Below, one piece after another: positions 8,400-16,773 of a DNA stretch of 64,000 nt (position 1 is its first letter; each line of letters opens with the position of its first letter). The position numbers were made by a program, and so were the translations under genes. Under the pieces are notes generated by a model, which did not search any database, was not told the DNA's origin, and worked only from the letters and a program-made list of their open reading frames with translations. Source of the stretch: Mesorhizobium sp. 65-26 (GTDB taxonomy: Bacteria; Pseudomonadota; Alphaproteobacteria; Rhizobiales; Rhizobiaceae); contig MKVL01000010.1 of assembly GCA_001899205.1 (NCBI GenBank), forward strand, positions 515,914 through 579,913, given 5' to 3'.

Positions 8400-9287
8400 T
8401 TACACCGGCCGATAGACCTTCTTGGCCGTGTTCCAGAAGATATCGGCCTCTGCCTTGGCGCCGTGCCTGGCTACGGCGTCGCGGTGTGCCTTGATCAGTT
8501 CGGCGTGGCTGGTCCACAGCTTCTCGATAGGGAAGTTCGAGCCGAACATAAGCCGGTCGCTGCCGAGTATGTCGATCGCGGTGTCGACGATGTAGGCGAT
8601 CAGTTCCGGATCGTTGCGATGCGCGAACGTGCCGAGCCCCGATAGCTTGGCGTGGAAATTGGGCGCGGCCGCAAGCGTGCGAAGGCCTGCCTTCCACGCC
8701 TCGGTGGTTTCCGGCTCCATGCCCGTCAGCATGCCCGCATGCGTGAGGATGAAGTTCGTCTCGGGGTTTTCACCCACCAGCGCCAGCCCGTCCTTCATCT
8801 GCGCCGGGAAGAGCTGCAGGTCGAACGACAGGCCATAGCCCTTCAGCCGCGCCACATTGGCGCGCACCCTGGGATCGATCACCTGGTCGGCCGACGCGGC
8901 GAAGCGGAACGCCGGCGTCTCGTGCCAGTGGAGCTGCATGCGCACGCCGCGCAGCAGCTTGTATTTCATCATCCGGTCGATCTGCGGGCGCACATCCTCG
9001 ACCGTCATGTCGGCATAGCCGACGATGGCGTGCGGCCAGCCGGTCTCCTCGGCGGTCCGTTGCAGGAAGGCGACTTCCTTCTCGAAGTCCTCCTTCGCCC
9101 AGTTGGTCTGGACATAGACGGCCTTTTCCACGCCGGAGCCCTTCTGGTCCTGGAGGAATTCCCCGATCGGGTAGTCGCGACGGATCGGCTCGTAGGGTCC
9201 GAAGATGCGTGGCACCATTGGCCCGACGAGCCAAGGCTGGTCCTGCCGACGCCAGATGTGGAAATGCGCGTCGATGGCTTTCTGCAT
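8400..9287 (-). CDS. Amidohydrolase_2 family metal-dependent hydrolase
   Basis: A 295-residue TIM-barrel hydrolase related to L-fuconolactonase and 2-pyrone-4,6-dicarboxylate lactonase. Motifs in order: DAHFHIW near the N-terminus (metal HxH), RGVRMQLHW, FILTHAG, AKLSGLG and RLMFGSNFPIEKL near residue 255. The last motif usually reads FGSDWP; Asn instead of Asp at the catalytic position is a recurring variant, so the mechanism may differ. ATG 9287 overlaps the upstream stop (TGATG); GTG 9290 is an alternative. As last gene of the molybdenum-hydroxylase cluster it may open a ring made by that enzyme (inference). Confidence 0.82.
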   Translation of the reverse strand: MQKAIDAHFHIWRRQDQPWLVGPMVPRIFGPYEPIRRDYPIGEFLQDQKGSGVEKAVYVQTNWAKEDFEKEVAFLQRTAEETGWPHAIVGYADMTVEDVRPQIDRMMKYKLLRGVRMQLHWHETPAFRFAASADQVIDPRVRANVARLKGYGLSFDLQLFPAQMKDGLALVGENPETNFILTHAGMLTGMEPETTEAWKAGLRTLAAAPNFHAKLSGLGTFAHRNDPELIAYIVDTAIDILGSDRLMFGSNFPIEKLWTSHAELIKAHRDAVARHGAKAEADIFWNTAKKVYRPV

Positions 9288-10435
9288 CACGATACCCTTT
9301 TCCAGATGGTTTCGGCGGAAGGCGCCGGGCGGGCGAGCGAGAGGATGAAGCCGGCGAGGCCTTCGATCGACGACCCGTCGACAAGGTCGTCGATCACCGG
9401 CAGGATAGCGCGAAGCGCCGCCGTCACCGGGCGGAACCGGGGATCGCCCGCAAGCGGTGTTGCCAGCGACAGGCGGAAGGCGCGTGCCGCAAGCCGGCGC
9501 ATCGCCACTTCCAGTTCGGCATGGCCGCCGCGTTCAAGCCCGTCGGAGAGAAGCACGATCGCGGCGCCGCGCGCGAAGGCGGAGAAACGCGGCACAGACA
9601 GGAAGGCAAACAAAGTGGGGCCGATGCGGGTGCCGCCGTCCCAGTCGTCGACCTGGCTCGCCGCGCGCGCCAGCGCCTGTTCGCGGTCGCGGATGCGCAG
9701 CGCCGGCGTGATGCGGGTAAGGCGGGTGCCGAAGGTGAAGACCTCGACGTTGTCGGCGCCCTGGACGGCGGCGTGCGCCAACTTCAGGTGATCGGCCGTG
9801 TGCAGCTTCATCGAGCCGGAAATGTCGATGAGGATGAGCAGGCGGCGCGGCACCAACTGGCGGCGGCGCAGGCGCGGCCAGGGAACGTCGCCATCGGCGC
9901 CGACGATCTCGCGCAGCGAGCGCCTGAGGTCGAGCGCGCCATGCGAGCGCGCGGGCGCGGTGCGGAAGGACCGGCGGGCGGGGAGGGCGCGGGCCAGGCC
10001 TCGGGAAAAGGAAGCAAGCTGGCTCGCCTCGCGCTGGAAGTCGCGGCGGCTGAGCTGTTCGGAGGCTGATGACAGCTCGCCACCTTTCTCCTGGCGGGCG
10101 GCCAGGCTTTCCTCCTCGCGCGCGCCGCCGTCATCCTTGACGCGCGTCTCCTCGTCTTCCTCGCCCTCGACGCCGGCGGCGCCCTCGCCATGGAAATAGC
10201 CGCGAAAATGCGCGTCGAATTCGGCGCGACGGTCGACGGGTGGCGCGAGCATGGCGAATGCCGCTTCGTAAACATCAGCCATCGAACGCGGCCCGAGCAA
10301 GGTCACGGCGCGCATGAAGCCGACCGCCTGCTCGGGGGCGACGGCAAAGCCATGGCGGCGCAGCAGGCGAGCAAAACCCTGGAAAGGGGCGGCGGCACGG
10401 GGCAGCGCGGGCGTCGGAGGTCCGTCGCGCGTCAC
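9287..10435 (-). CDS. CoxE-like von Willebrand factor A domain protein
   Basis: A 382-residue protein with a low-complexity acidic/basic linker around residues 85-150, then a VWA domain. The MIDAS metal site is visible: DISGS at 204-208, DGGT about 55 residues later, and LLSDG. Homologues (CoxE) act with a MoxR-type ATPase (CoxD) in maturing the molybdenum/copper centre of carbon monoxide dehydrogenase and related hydroxylases. The GTG start overlaps the moxR stop (GTGA), so the two are translationally coupled. The CoxD/CoxE pair next to a hydroxylase supports a cofactor-insertion role, which is inferred. Confidence 0.85.
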   Translation of the reverse strand: MTRDGPPTPALPRAAAPFQGFARLLRRHGFAVAPEQAVGFMRAVTLLGPRSMADVYEAAFAMLAPPVDRRAEFDAHFRGYFHGEGAAGVEGEEDEETRVKDDGGAREEESLAARQEKGGELSSASEQLSRRDFQREASQLASFSRGLARALPARRSFRTAPARSHGALDLRRSLREIVGADGDVPWPRLRRRQLVPRRLLILIDISGSMKLHTADHLKLAHAAVQGADNVEVFTFGTRLTRITPALRIRDREQALARAASQVDDWDGGTRIGPTLFAFLSVPRFSAFARGAAIVLLSDGLERGGHAELEVAMRRLAARAFRLSLATPLAGDPRFRPVTAALRAILPVIDDLVDGSSIEGLAGFILSLARPAPSAETIWKRVS

Positions 10436-11313
10436 GCCAGCGCGTCCTCGACGATGCGGTCGAATTCGGGCGCGATGTAGGAGAGATCCTCCTCGTCCTT
10501 GATCAGCACGCCGATGGCGCGACGGAAGGCCTCAGGCCAGGGACTGCCGCCCTTTTCGAGGATGGTCGCGGCGTTGGCCCATTCGACCGCCTCGGCAATG
10601 CCTGGCGGCTTGGCCAGGGGCCGCGCGCGGATGTCGCGCACGGCGTTGGCGACAGCTCGCGCGGTTGCCTGCGCAACGTCGCCGGCGCGCGCCATGATGA
10701 TGGCGGCCTCGCGCTCGGCATCGGGATAGCCGATCCAGTGATAGACGCAGCGCCGGCGCAGCGCTTCCGCCAGCTCGCGTGTCCGGTTCGAGGTCAGGAT
10801 GACCACCGGCTGCGTGAGCGCGCGCACCGTGCCGCGCTCGGGAATGCTGATCTGGAAGTCCGAGAGGAACTCCAGCAGCAGTGCTTCGAATTCGTGATCC
10901 GATCGGTCGATCTCGTCGACCAGCAGCACGCGCCGGTCGGGTGCCCGCAGCACCTGCAGCAAGGGGCGGGCGATCAGGAAGCGGTCGTCATAAATATCGA
11001 CTTCCTGCTCGCCGGCATGGCGGATGGCGAGAAGCTGGCGCTGGTAGTTCCATTCGTAGAGCGCGTGCGCCGCATCGACGCCTTCGTAGCATTGCAGGCG
11101 CACCAGCTCGCGGCCGAGAAGTTCGGCAACCGCCTTTGCGGCCTCGGTCTTGCCGACGCCGGGGGCTCCTTCGAGCAGCAGAGGCTTGCCGAGCCGGAGT
11201 GCCAGGAAGATCGCCGTCGCCAGGCTTTCGTCCGCCAGGTAGCGCGAGGCGGCAAGCCGCGCGGCCACGGCCTCGGGCGAAGCGGCAAGTGTTTCTGCGT
11301 CGGTCAATGCCAT
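10432..11313 (-). CDS. MoxR/CoxD-type AAA+ ATPase
   Basis: A 293-residue AAA+ protein. Walker A GAPGVGKT is at 49-56 and Walker B VLLVDEIDRSD around 129-139. A sensor-1 stretch VVILTSNRTRELAEALRRRC follows, with the arginines expected of the MoxR clade. CoxD, the best studied relative, is a chaperone ATPase needed to sulfurate the active site of CO dehydrogenase. The gene begins 5 bp after the molybdopterin C-terminal gene and overlaps the VWA gene, so it is in the same operon. No strong Shine-Dalgarno precedes ATG 11313, consistent with coupled translation. Confidence 0.88.
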   Translation of the reverse strand: MALTDAETLAASPEAVAARLAASRYLADESLATAIFLALRLGKPLLLEGAPGVGKTEAAKAVAELLGRELVRLQCYEGVDAAHALYEWNYQRQLLAIRHAGEQEVDIYDDRFLIARPLLQVLRAPDRRVLLVDEIDRSDHEFEALLLEFLSDFQISIPERGTVRALTQPVVILTSNRTRELAEALRRRCVYHWIGYPDAEREAAIIMARAGDVAQATARAVANAVRDIRARPLAKPPGIAEAVEWANAATILEKGGSPWPEAFRRAIGVLIKDEEDLSYIAPEFDRIVEDALA

Positions 11314-11318
11314 GACGG

Positions 11319-12323
11319 TCAGACCGTGCCTTCAGCCTTCAGCGCGCGCAGGATGCGCTCGGGGGTGATCGGCAACGTGTCGACGCGCACGCCGACGGCA
11401 TCGAAGATGGCGTTGGCGACGGCGGGGATTTGCGGGTTTGCGCACATCTCACCCGGTCCCTTGGCGCCGTAGGGGCCGTCCGCCGAGGGCCGCTCCAGCA
11501 CGATGATCTCGGTGTCGGCGAGATCGCCTGGCCCCGGCATCAGATACTGGTTGAAGTCGGTACCGCCATGGTCGCGGCTGGGATAGTAGGGCTCGGTCGT
11601 TTCGTAGAGCGCGTGGCTGATGCCCATCCACGAGCCGCCGACCAGTTGCTGCTCGACCATCTTCGGGTTGAGCGCGCGGCCGATCTCGAAGATGTTCTTC
11701 ACCGTCAGTACGGTGACCTCGCCGGTCTCGTCGTCGACCTCCACCTCGGCCACGGTACAGGCGTGCGCATAACAGGTGGAGGGCTTCATCGCGCCCGTTT
11801 CCTTCTCGGGATAGGAGCGCGGGATAAGGAACATGCCGCGTCCCGAGATCGAGCGGCCGCGCTTGAAATGCGCCGACAGCGCGACGTCGAAGATCGAGAT
11901 CGACTTCTGCGGCGCGCCCTTGACCAGTATGTTGCCCTGGCCGTCGGTCTCCAGATCGCGGGCGTCGACCTCCAGTTCCTCGGCGGCCACCTCGAGCATC
12001 ACCTGGCGGGCTTCCCTGGCCGCCTGGATGACGGCGTTGCCGGCGCGGTGCGTGCCGCGCGAGGCGAAGGTGCCCATGCAGTGCGGGCCGGTATCGGTGT
12101 CGGCGGTATCGACGACGACGCGGTCGGTCGGCACGCCGATCGTCTCGGCGCAAATCTGCGCCATGATCTGCTTCATCCCCTGGCCGAGATCGACGCTTGA
12201 GAGCGTGACCATGAAATTGCCGGTGGGCGTCGAATGCACCAGGGCCTGGGTCGGGTCGCCACCGAGATTCATGCCGGTCGGATAGTTGATCGCGGCGACG
12301 CCGCGTCCGCGTCTGATGGCCAT
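11319..12323 (-). CDS. Molybdenum hydroxylase molybdopterin subunit, C-terminal half
   Basis: 334 residues matching the second half of xanthine-dehydrogenase-family large subunits. It carries the cofactor-binding motif SSVDLGQGM (near 43-50), the SRGTHRAGNAV segment (89-98) and the catalytic glutamate in AKGPGEMCANP (E292). It begins with its own ATG one base after the stop of the N-terminal half (TGAGATG), in a different frame, with AAGGA about 10 bp upstream. This is a separately initiated, coupled gene rather than an obvious sequencing slip. Nicotinate dehydrogenase of Eubacterium barkeri has the same split (NdhL/NdhM). The substrate is unknown. Confidence 0.85.
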   Translation of the reverse strand: MAIRRGRGVAAINYPTGMNLGGDPTQALVHSTPTGNFMVTLSSVDLGQGMKQIMAQICAETIGVPTDRVVVDTADTDTGPHCMGTFASRGTHRAGNAVIQAAREARQVMLEVAAEELEVDARDLETDGQGNILVKGAPQKSISIFDVALSAHFKRGRSISGRGMFLIPRSYPEKETGAMKPSTCYAHACTVAEVEVDDETGEVTVLTVKNIFEIGRALNPKMVEQQLVGGSWMGISHALYETTEPYYPSRDHGGTDFNQYLMPGPGDLADTEIIVLERPSADGPYGAKGPGEMCANPQIPAVANAIFDAVGVRVDTLPITPERILRALKAEGTV

Positions 12324-12324
12324 C

Positions 12325-13692
12325 TCAAGCTTCCTTTTCGTAGGAGGACATCGCCATGTATTTCTCGGCCACCGGCCAGTTGGCGGCGCGCGAGGCTTCC
12401 TGCATGCACTCGATGAGCGCCGCGCCCTCCGTCGGCTGGCGATGCGCCTTCATGTCTCCGTCGCGATAGGCGTTGATGAAGCGGAACTCGAGCGGGTCCA
12501 TGCCGATCAGCCGCGCCAGCTTGTCCATCTGCACTTCCAGCGCGAAATCGCCGATGGTGACGCCGAAGCCGCGCATGGCCGATGACGGCGTGCGGTTGGT
12601 GTAGACGCAGTAGGTGTCGATCCAGACGTTCGGGATGGTGTAGGGGCCGGGATAATGCCCGGCACCCTTCTGCGCGCCGTAGGGCGAGTGGCGCGAATAG
12701 GCGCCGGCATCGGTGTAGCCAGTGACCTTGCGCGCGGCGATGCGCCCATCTTTCATGACGCCGTCCTTGATGACGACCTTTTCGGCGGCGCGCGGCGAGG
12801 AGATCTGCATCTCTTCCTCGCGGCTGTAGACGAAGGAGACAGGGCGACCGGTGAGCTTGGCGGCGAGGATGGCGATCGGCTCGACGATCACGTCGACCTT
12901 GCCGCCGAAGCCGCCGCCGACGGTGCCGCCGACGAAGTGCAGCTTCGAGCCCGGCATCTGCAGGATGATCGACGTGTTGTCGAGGGTGAAGAACATCGCC
13001 TGCGTGTTGGTGTAGCAGGTGAAGCGGTCATTCCCCTCGGGCGCGACCACGCAGCCTGTCGTCTCCGTCGGCGCGTGCTCGATCGGAGAGGACTGGTAGC
13101 TCTGTTCGAGTATGTGGTCGGCCTGGGCAAAGCCTGCCTCGACATCGCCGAAACGCACCTTGCGGCATTCGCCGCTGTCGTAGAGGTAGTAGTTCTGGCC
13201 GTGATATTCGTTGACAAGCGGCGCGCCTGGCTTCAGCGCTTCCTCCATGTCAAAGACGGCGGGCAGCACTTCGTAGTCGACCTTCACCTTGGCGGCCGCC
13301 TCCTGGGCGGCGCGCTCGGTCTCGGCCAGAACGGCCACCACCGCCTCGCCCCTCCAGCGCACCTTGCCGTCGGCGAGCACGGTTTCGTCCTCCGGGCCGA
13401 TCTGGATGAGGATCAGGATGGTGTAGACGTTGTGCGGCACATCCCTTGCAGTCAGGATCCGCACCACACCGGGATGCTTTTCGGCCTCCGACGTATCGAT
13501 GGAGCGGATGCGGGCATGGTGGTGCGGGCTGCGCACCATCTTCAGGTGCAGCATGCCGGGAAAATTATGGTCGGCGAAAAAGGCGGTCTTGCCGGTGACG
13601 TGGCCAGGTGAATCGAGCCGTGGCCTCGGCTGGCCGATCTCATGCAGATCGTCCTTGCGGACATCGGCGAAATAGCTCTTGCGCAGTTCCAT
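12325..13692 (-). CDS. Molybdenum hydroxylase molybdopterin subunit, N-terminal half
   Basis: 455 residues matching the first half of xanthine-dehydrogenase-family large subunits. The order is an ab-hammerhead domain (residues 20-140, with GHVTGKTAFFADHN), then the first molybdopterin domain with GGTVGGGFGGK at 255-265 and SAMRGFG at 371-377. The loop reads AMRGFG and lacks the AYxCSFR of true CO dehydrogenase, so this is not CoxL. It ends in EKEA-stop, where most relatives continue for another 330 residues; the missing part is encoded immediately downstream. Together the products should form one catalytic unit with the FeS and FAD subunits. Confidence 0.87.
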   Translation of the reverse strand: MELRKSYFADVRKDDLHEIGQPRPRLDSPGHVTGKTAFFADHNFPGMLHLKMVRSPHHHARIRSIDTSEAEKHPGVVRILTARDVPHNVYTILILIQIGPEDETVLADGKVRWRGEAVVAVLAETERAAQEAAAKVKVDYEVLPAVFDMEEALKPGAPLVNEYHGQNYYLYDSGECRKVRFGDVEAGFAQADHILEQSYQSSPIEHAPTETTGCVVAPEGNDRFTCYTNTQAMFFTLDNTSIILQMPGSKLHFVGGTVGGGFGGKVDVIVEPIAILAAKLTGRPVSFVYSREEEMQISSPRAAEKVVIKDGVMKDGRIAARKVTGYTDAGAYSRHSPYGAQKGAGHYPGPYTIPNVWIDTYCVYTNRTPSSAMRGFGVTIGDFALEVQMDKLARLIGMDPLEFRFINAYRDGDMKAHRQPTEGAALIECMQEASRAANWPVAEKYMAMSSYEKEA

Positions 13693-13702
13693 GCTGGTTT
13701 CC

Positions 13703-14185
13703 TCAGGCGACGTTCTGCGAGTTGGAGCGGGCAGCCGTCAGCACCGCCTGAATGATCGGCTCGTAGCCGGTGCAGCGGCAGATATTGCCGGAGAGCGCCT
13801 CCACCACGTCCTCGCGGCTGGGATCGGGCGTGTGGTCGAGCAAGGCCTTGGCGGCCATGATCATGCCGGGCGTGCAGAAACCGCACTGGCTGGCAAAGGC
13901 GTCGAGGAAGGCGCGCTGCAGCGGGTGGAGCACGCCGCCCTCGGCAAGGCCGGCCGTCGTGATGATGGCGGCGCCGCTGCAGGTCTCGGCGAGCGTCAGG
14001 CACGACAGGCGCAATTCGCCATCTATGATGACCGAGCAGGCGCCGCAGGTGCCCTGGTGGCAGCCGCCCTTGGGGGAGGTGTCGCCGACCTTGTCGCGAA
14101 GCGCGTTGAGCAATGTCGCGCCGCTTTCGACGAACTCGGCCTTTTCGCTGCCGTTCAGCGTGAACTGGATGGGAACCTTGGCCAT
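13703..14185 (-). CDS. Molybdenum hydroxylase 2Fe-2S subunit
   Basis: 160 residues with the two iron-sulfur motifs of this family. The plant-ferredoxin-type cluster uses Cys 42, 47, 50 and 62 (GCHQGTCGACSVIIDG, then SCL). The helical [2Fe-2S] domain uses Cys 101, 104, 136 and 138 (QCGFCTPGMIM and NICRCTGY). All eight cysteines are present. It would relay electrons from the molybdenum site to FAD. ATG 14185 was chosen over an upstream in-frame start because AAGGAGGAG sits 6 bp ahead of it. It lies 10 bp before the molybdopterin genes. Confidence 0.93.
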   Translation of the reverse strand: MAKVPIQFTLNGSEKAEFVESGATLLNALRDKVGDTSPKGGCHQGTCGACSVIIDGELRLSCLTLAETCSGAAIITTAGLAEGGVLHPLQRAFLDAFASQCGFCTPGMIMAAKALLDHTPDPSREDVVEALSGNICRCTGYEPIIQAVLTAARSNSQNVA

Positions 14186-14259
14186 GTTTCTCCTCCTTGC
14201 GCCTCCGGCCGGAGACGTGCCCGTGATGGGCAATCCTTTCGTTTCGCGCGTCGGCCGGC

Positions 14260-15054
14260 TCAGCCGAGCAGCAGACGGCCGAGATGGACCGGCAGTACTT
14301 CCGCGCGGTACCAGGCGCTGGCGATCGGGTCAGTGGCGGGATCGATACCGACGCAGACGGCTGCGAGTGCCGGCGCGATGCCGTCCGCCGTCAGCCTTGC
14401 GCCAACCAGAGCTTTTTCCGCCACGCTCGCCCGCATGGGGCGGTCGGCCATGCAGCCGAGCGCGATGCGCGCCGAGGAGACCGTGCCGTCCGACGCATGA
14501 CCGAGGACGGCCGCGATGCTGAGCACCGAAACGCCCTTCGGCTTGACGCGCGACACTTTCAGGAAGCGGAAGCCGGCAAGCGCGGCGAGGTCGAAGCTCA
14601 CCGACGTGACGATGGCGTGGCTGTCGTCACGTCCTGTCAGGAACGCCTCGATGGGCATTGTGGTACCCCCGGCTTCGACACTGGCGCCGAGTGCCAGCAG
14701 CGCGACCGCGAAATCGCCATAGGGCGAAGGCGCGAAAAGGTTGCCGCCGACGGTCGCCATGTTGCGGATGGCGGGGCCGCCGACGGCGCGCGCGGGGCGC
14801 GCCAACGGAGCAAGATCAGGGTGGCGTGCGACGGCCGCCATGGTCACCGCGGCGCCGATCCGGACCTTGCCGCCGGAGATGTCGATGCCGGTAAGCGCAG
14901 GATCCGTCGAGCGTACCAGCGTGCAGACGCCGACATCGCCCTCATTGGCGGCGCGCACCACCAGGGTGCCGCCGCCGAGGTAGCGGGTGCCCGCGGCCTT
15001 GAGCGCCGTCTCGGCGTCCTCCACCGTCGCATAGGTCTGCAAAGCAAGCGCCAT
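14260..15054 (-). CDS. Molybdenum hydroxylase FAD-binding (medium) subunit
   Basis: 264 residues of the CoxM/XdhB family (FAD_binding_5 plus CO_deh_flav_C). Visible FAD motifs are AGTRYLGGGTLVV near residue 27 and ATVGGNLFAPSPYGDFAVALLALGA around 100-125. The usual T(I/L)GG pyrophosphate loop is present as TVGG. ATG 15054 is supported by GGGGGGAG 8 bp upstream. At about 265 residues it is slightly shorter than the usual 280-290. It passes electrons from the iron-sulfur clusters to an external acceptor. It is the first enzyme subunit gene of the operon. Confidence 0.9.
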   Translation of the reverse strand: MALALQTYATVEDAETALKAAGTRYLGGGTLVVRAANEGDVGVCTLVRSTDPALTGIDISGGKVRIGAAVTMAAVARHPDLAPLARPARAVGGPAIRNMATVGGNLFAPSPYGDFAVALLALGASVEAGGTTMPIEAFLTGRDDSHAIVTSVSFDLAALAGFRFLKVSRVKPKGVSVLSIAAVLGHASDGTVSSARIALGCMADRPMRASVAEKALVGARLTADGIAPALAAVCVGIDPATDPIASAWYRAEVLPVHLGRLLLG

Positions 15055-15077
15055 GGCGGACTCCCCCCGGGGTTGAA

Positions 15078-15521
15078 TCAAGCCTTGGCGGCGAAATGGG
15101 CTTTCAGGGCATTGAAGCCGCCCTGGAAGACATTGGCGCCCATGCCCTCGGCCAGCTTGTCGGCTTCCTCGGGGGCTGCGTCGAAGCGGGCGGTCCACTC
15201 GGCATAGGTCCGGTCGCCATCGGTGACGCGGCGGAGCTGCAGCGTCGCCGTGTGATTGGTGAGCGGCTGCGGCGTCTCGAGGATGGAGTAGCTGACGAGG
15301 AATTTCTCGTCGGAGAAGTCGACGAGCTTTTCGCGCAGGCGCGCACCGCTCACCAGCTTGAAGTTGCGCACGCAGCCAATCGACGTGGCGTCTTTCCCGT
15401 CTTCGATGTGGCTCTCCACCATGCGCGGGTGCCAGGATGGTAAGCCGTTGAAGTCGCGGATCAGGCCCCAGACCTTTTCGACCGGCGCGTCGATGACACT
15501 GGAGATGATGACGTCAGCCAT
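15078..15521 (-). CDS. SRPBCC (START/polyketide cyclase-like) family protein
   Basis: 147 residues beginning MADVIISSVIDAPVEKVWGL, the typical first strand and helix of the helix-grip fold, with SWHPRMVESHIEDG soon after. Such proteins bind hydrophobic ligands in a deep cavity. CO dehydrogenase operons also carry an SRPBCC member (CoxG), but similarity here is only at fold level. ATG 15521 follows GAGGGAA and gives the normal family length. It lies 23 bp upstream of the FAD subunit gene and is probably the first gene of the hydroxylase operon. A ligand-handling or membrane-anchoring role is a guess. Confidence 0.78.
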   Translation of the reverse strand: MADVIISSVIDAPVEKVWGLIRDFNGLPSWHPRMVESHIEDGKDATSIGCVRNFKLVSGARLREKLVDFSDEKFLVSYSILETPQPLTNHTATLQLRRVTDGDRTYAEWTARFDAAPEEADKLAEGMGANVFQGGFNALKAHFAAKA

Positions 15522-15724
15522 TGGAATGTTCCCTCGTGAAATCAGTATTGCCGCGAGGGTAGGGCTGGCGGCCGGCGGCCGCTTATCAATGCGTCTTGAG
15601 GGCCTATCAATGCGTCTGAAAAACCATTCGGCTTCAAGGGCCCGAGGCGTCAGGCATGCCGCGACCGTCACCGGTCAAGTGTCCGCCGACGGAGCGAATG
15701 CCGGGATGGGCGGTGACGATTGCC

Positions 15725-16552
15725 TCAGGAAACGGCCCGCGCCGCCTCGCGGTAGAGCGTCGGCGGCACGCCGACATGGTCGCGGAAGAACCGCGAGAAA
15801 TTGCCCTGGGTTGTGAAGCCGAGATTGCATGCCACCGAGATCAGCGGTTCGCGCGACCACTGGAGCTGGCGCACCGCCTCCTCCATGCGCAGCGTGTTCC
15901 AGTAGACGTTCGGCGTCAGGTTGGTCTGTTCCTTGAACAGGGCGAAGAAATGCGGCCGCGACAGGCCGACGCTGCGCGCCACGTCGTCGAAGGAGATGCG
16001 CTCGCAGACATTGGCCTTCATGAGCTGGATGGCCTTGCGCACCCGGAAGTCCAGCATGGACGGCAGATGGATGCGCGGTTCCGCCGGGGCGCCGGCGTCG
16101 GCGGCGTCGAGCACGCTGTCGATGAAACGCTCGATCTCGTAGTTGGCAACCTCGTCTATGCTTTCATTGTCGCTGAGGTGGTCGAGCAGGTTGGCGGCGG
16201 CTTGGTGAAGCCAGGGCTCCAGCGCGATGGCGGGGGTGGAGAAGAGCGGTGCGCCGGCCGGCAGGTCGCGGCGCCGGCGCGCCCAATCCGGATCGATGTA
16301 GAAAGCCAGGAACAGCCCGGGCCGTCCATCGCGGGAAAGCGCGTGGCTGTGCGGCTGGAACGAATTGATGCCGGCGGCCGTGCCGGGGCCGAGCCGAACC
16401 GTTTCACGGCCGATGGTCATCTCGCCGGCGGTTCCCTCCAGCCAGATGATGAGGTGCGCCTCGACATGGGCATGGGTGACGAAGTCGCTGGCGACGTTCA
16501 GGACAGAAACATGGCCGAACCGGCCCCAATAGAGCCTGATCGCTTCCGTCAT
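15725..16552 (-). CDS. AraC-family transcriptional regulator
   Basis: 275 residues. The N-terminal half is a cupin-like sensing domain (HAHVEAHLIIWLEG, LGPGTAAGINSFQPHSH). The C-terminal about 100 residues form the double helix-turn-helix, with FDDVARSVGLSRPHFFALFK as first HTH and ISVACNLGFTTQGNFSRFFR as second. ATG 16552 is supported by GGGGAGG. It lies upstream of the hydroxylase operon on the same strand, with 203 bp between its stop and the SRPBCC gene, enough for a regulated promoter. It is the probable activator of the cluster, responding to a small ligand; this is inferred from position. Confidence 0.87.
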   Translation of the reverse strand: MTEAIRLYWGRFGHVSVLNVASDFVTHAHVEAHLIIWLEGTAGEMTIGRETVRLGPGTAAGINSFQPHSHALSRDGRPGLFLAFYIDPDWARRRRDLPAGAPLFSTPAIALEPWLHQAAANLLDHLSDNESIDEVANYEIERFIDSVLDAADAGAPAEPRIHLPSMLDFRVRKAIQLMKANVCERISFDDVARSVGLSRPHFFALFKEQTNLTPNVYWNTLRMEEAVRQLQWSREPLISVACNLGFTTQGNFSRFFRDHVGVPPTLYREAARAVS

Positions 16553-16773
16553 GGGTATTTCCTCCCCGCGGACGATCGGCCTCCCTGATCGCCTGCAATG
16601 GGATTGTGCTGCCGTGTCCGGCCGTGCGTCAAGGCGCTGCACCCAGGCCTTGCCGTTCGGCAGGGCGCATTTTCAGACTGAGCGATAGGAAGTGAAACGA
16701 ATAGCGGTTGGAATCCTTCAGCCGCCAGGCCGGCGGTTGCCCAGCCCGACGCCGGCAAGGGCAACGGCCTTTC

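Noticed and set aside
11430-12200. Open frames opposite the hydroxylase genes (for example 256 codons at 11430 and 318 at 12655)
   Set aside because: Antisense shadows of well-recognised molybdopterin genes, without ribosome sites or domains.
12325-13692. Identification of the hydroxylase as carbon monoxide dehydrogenase (CoxL)
   Set aside because: The loop reads AMRGFG and lacks the cysteine-containing AYxCSFR motif of true CoxL, despite the CoxD/CoxE-like neighbours.
15078-15521. Calling the SRPBCC protein CoxG
   Set aside because: Only the general fold and neighbourhood agree. The membrane-anchoring C-terminal region of CoxG is not evident in this 147-residue protein.
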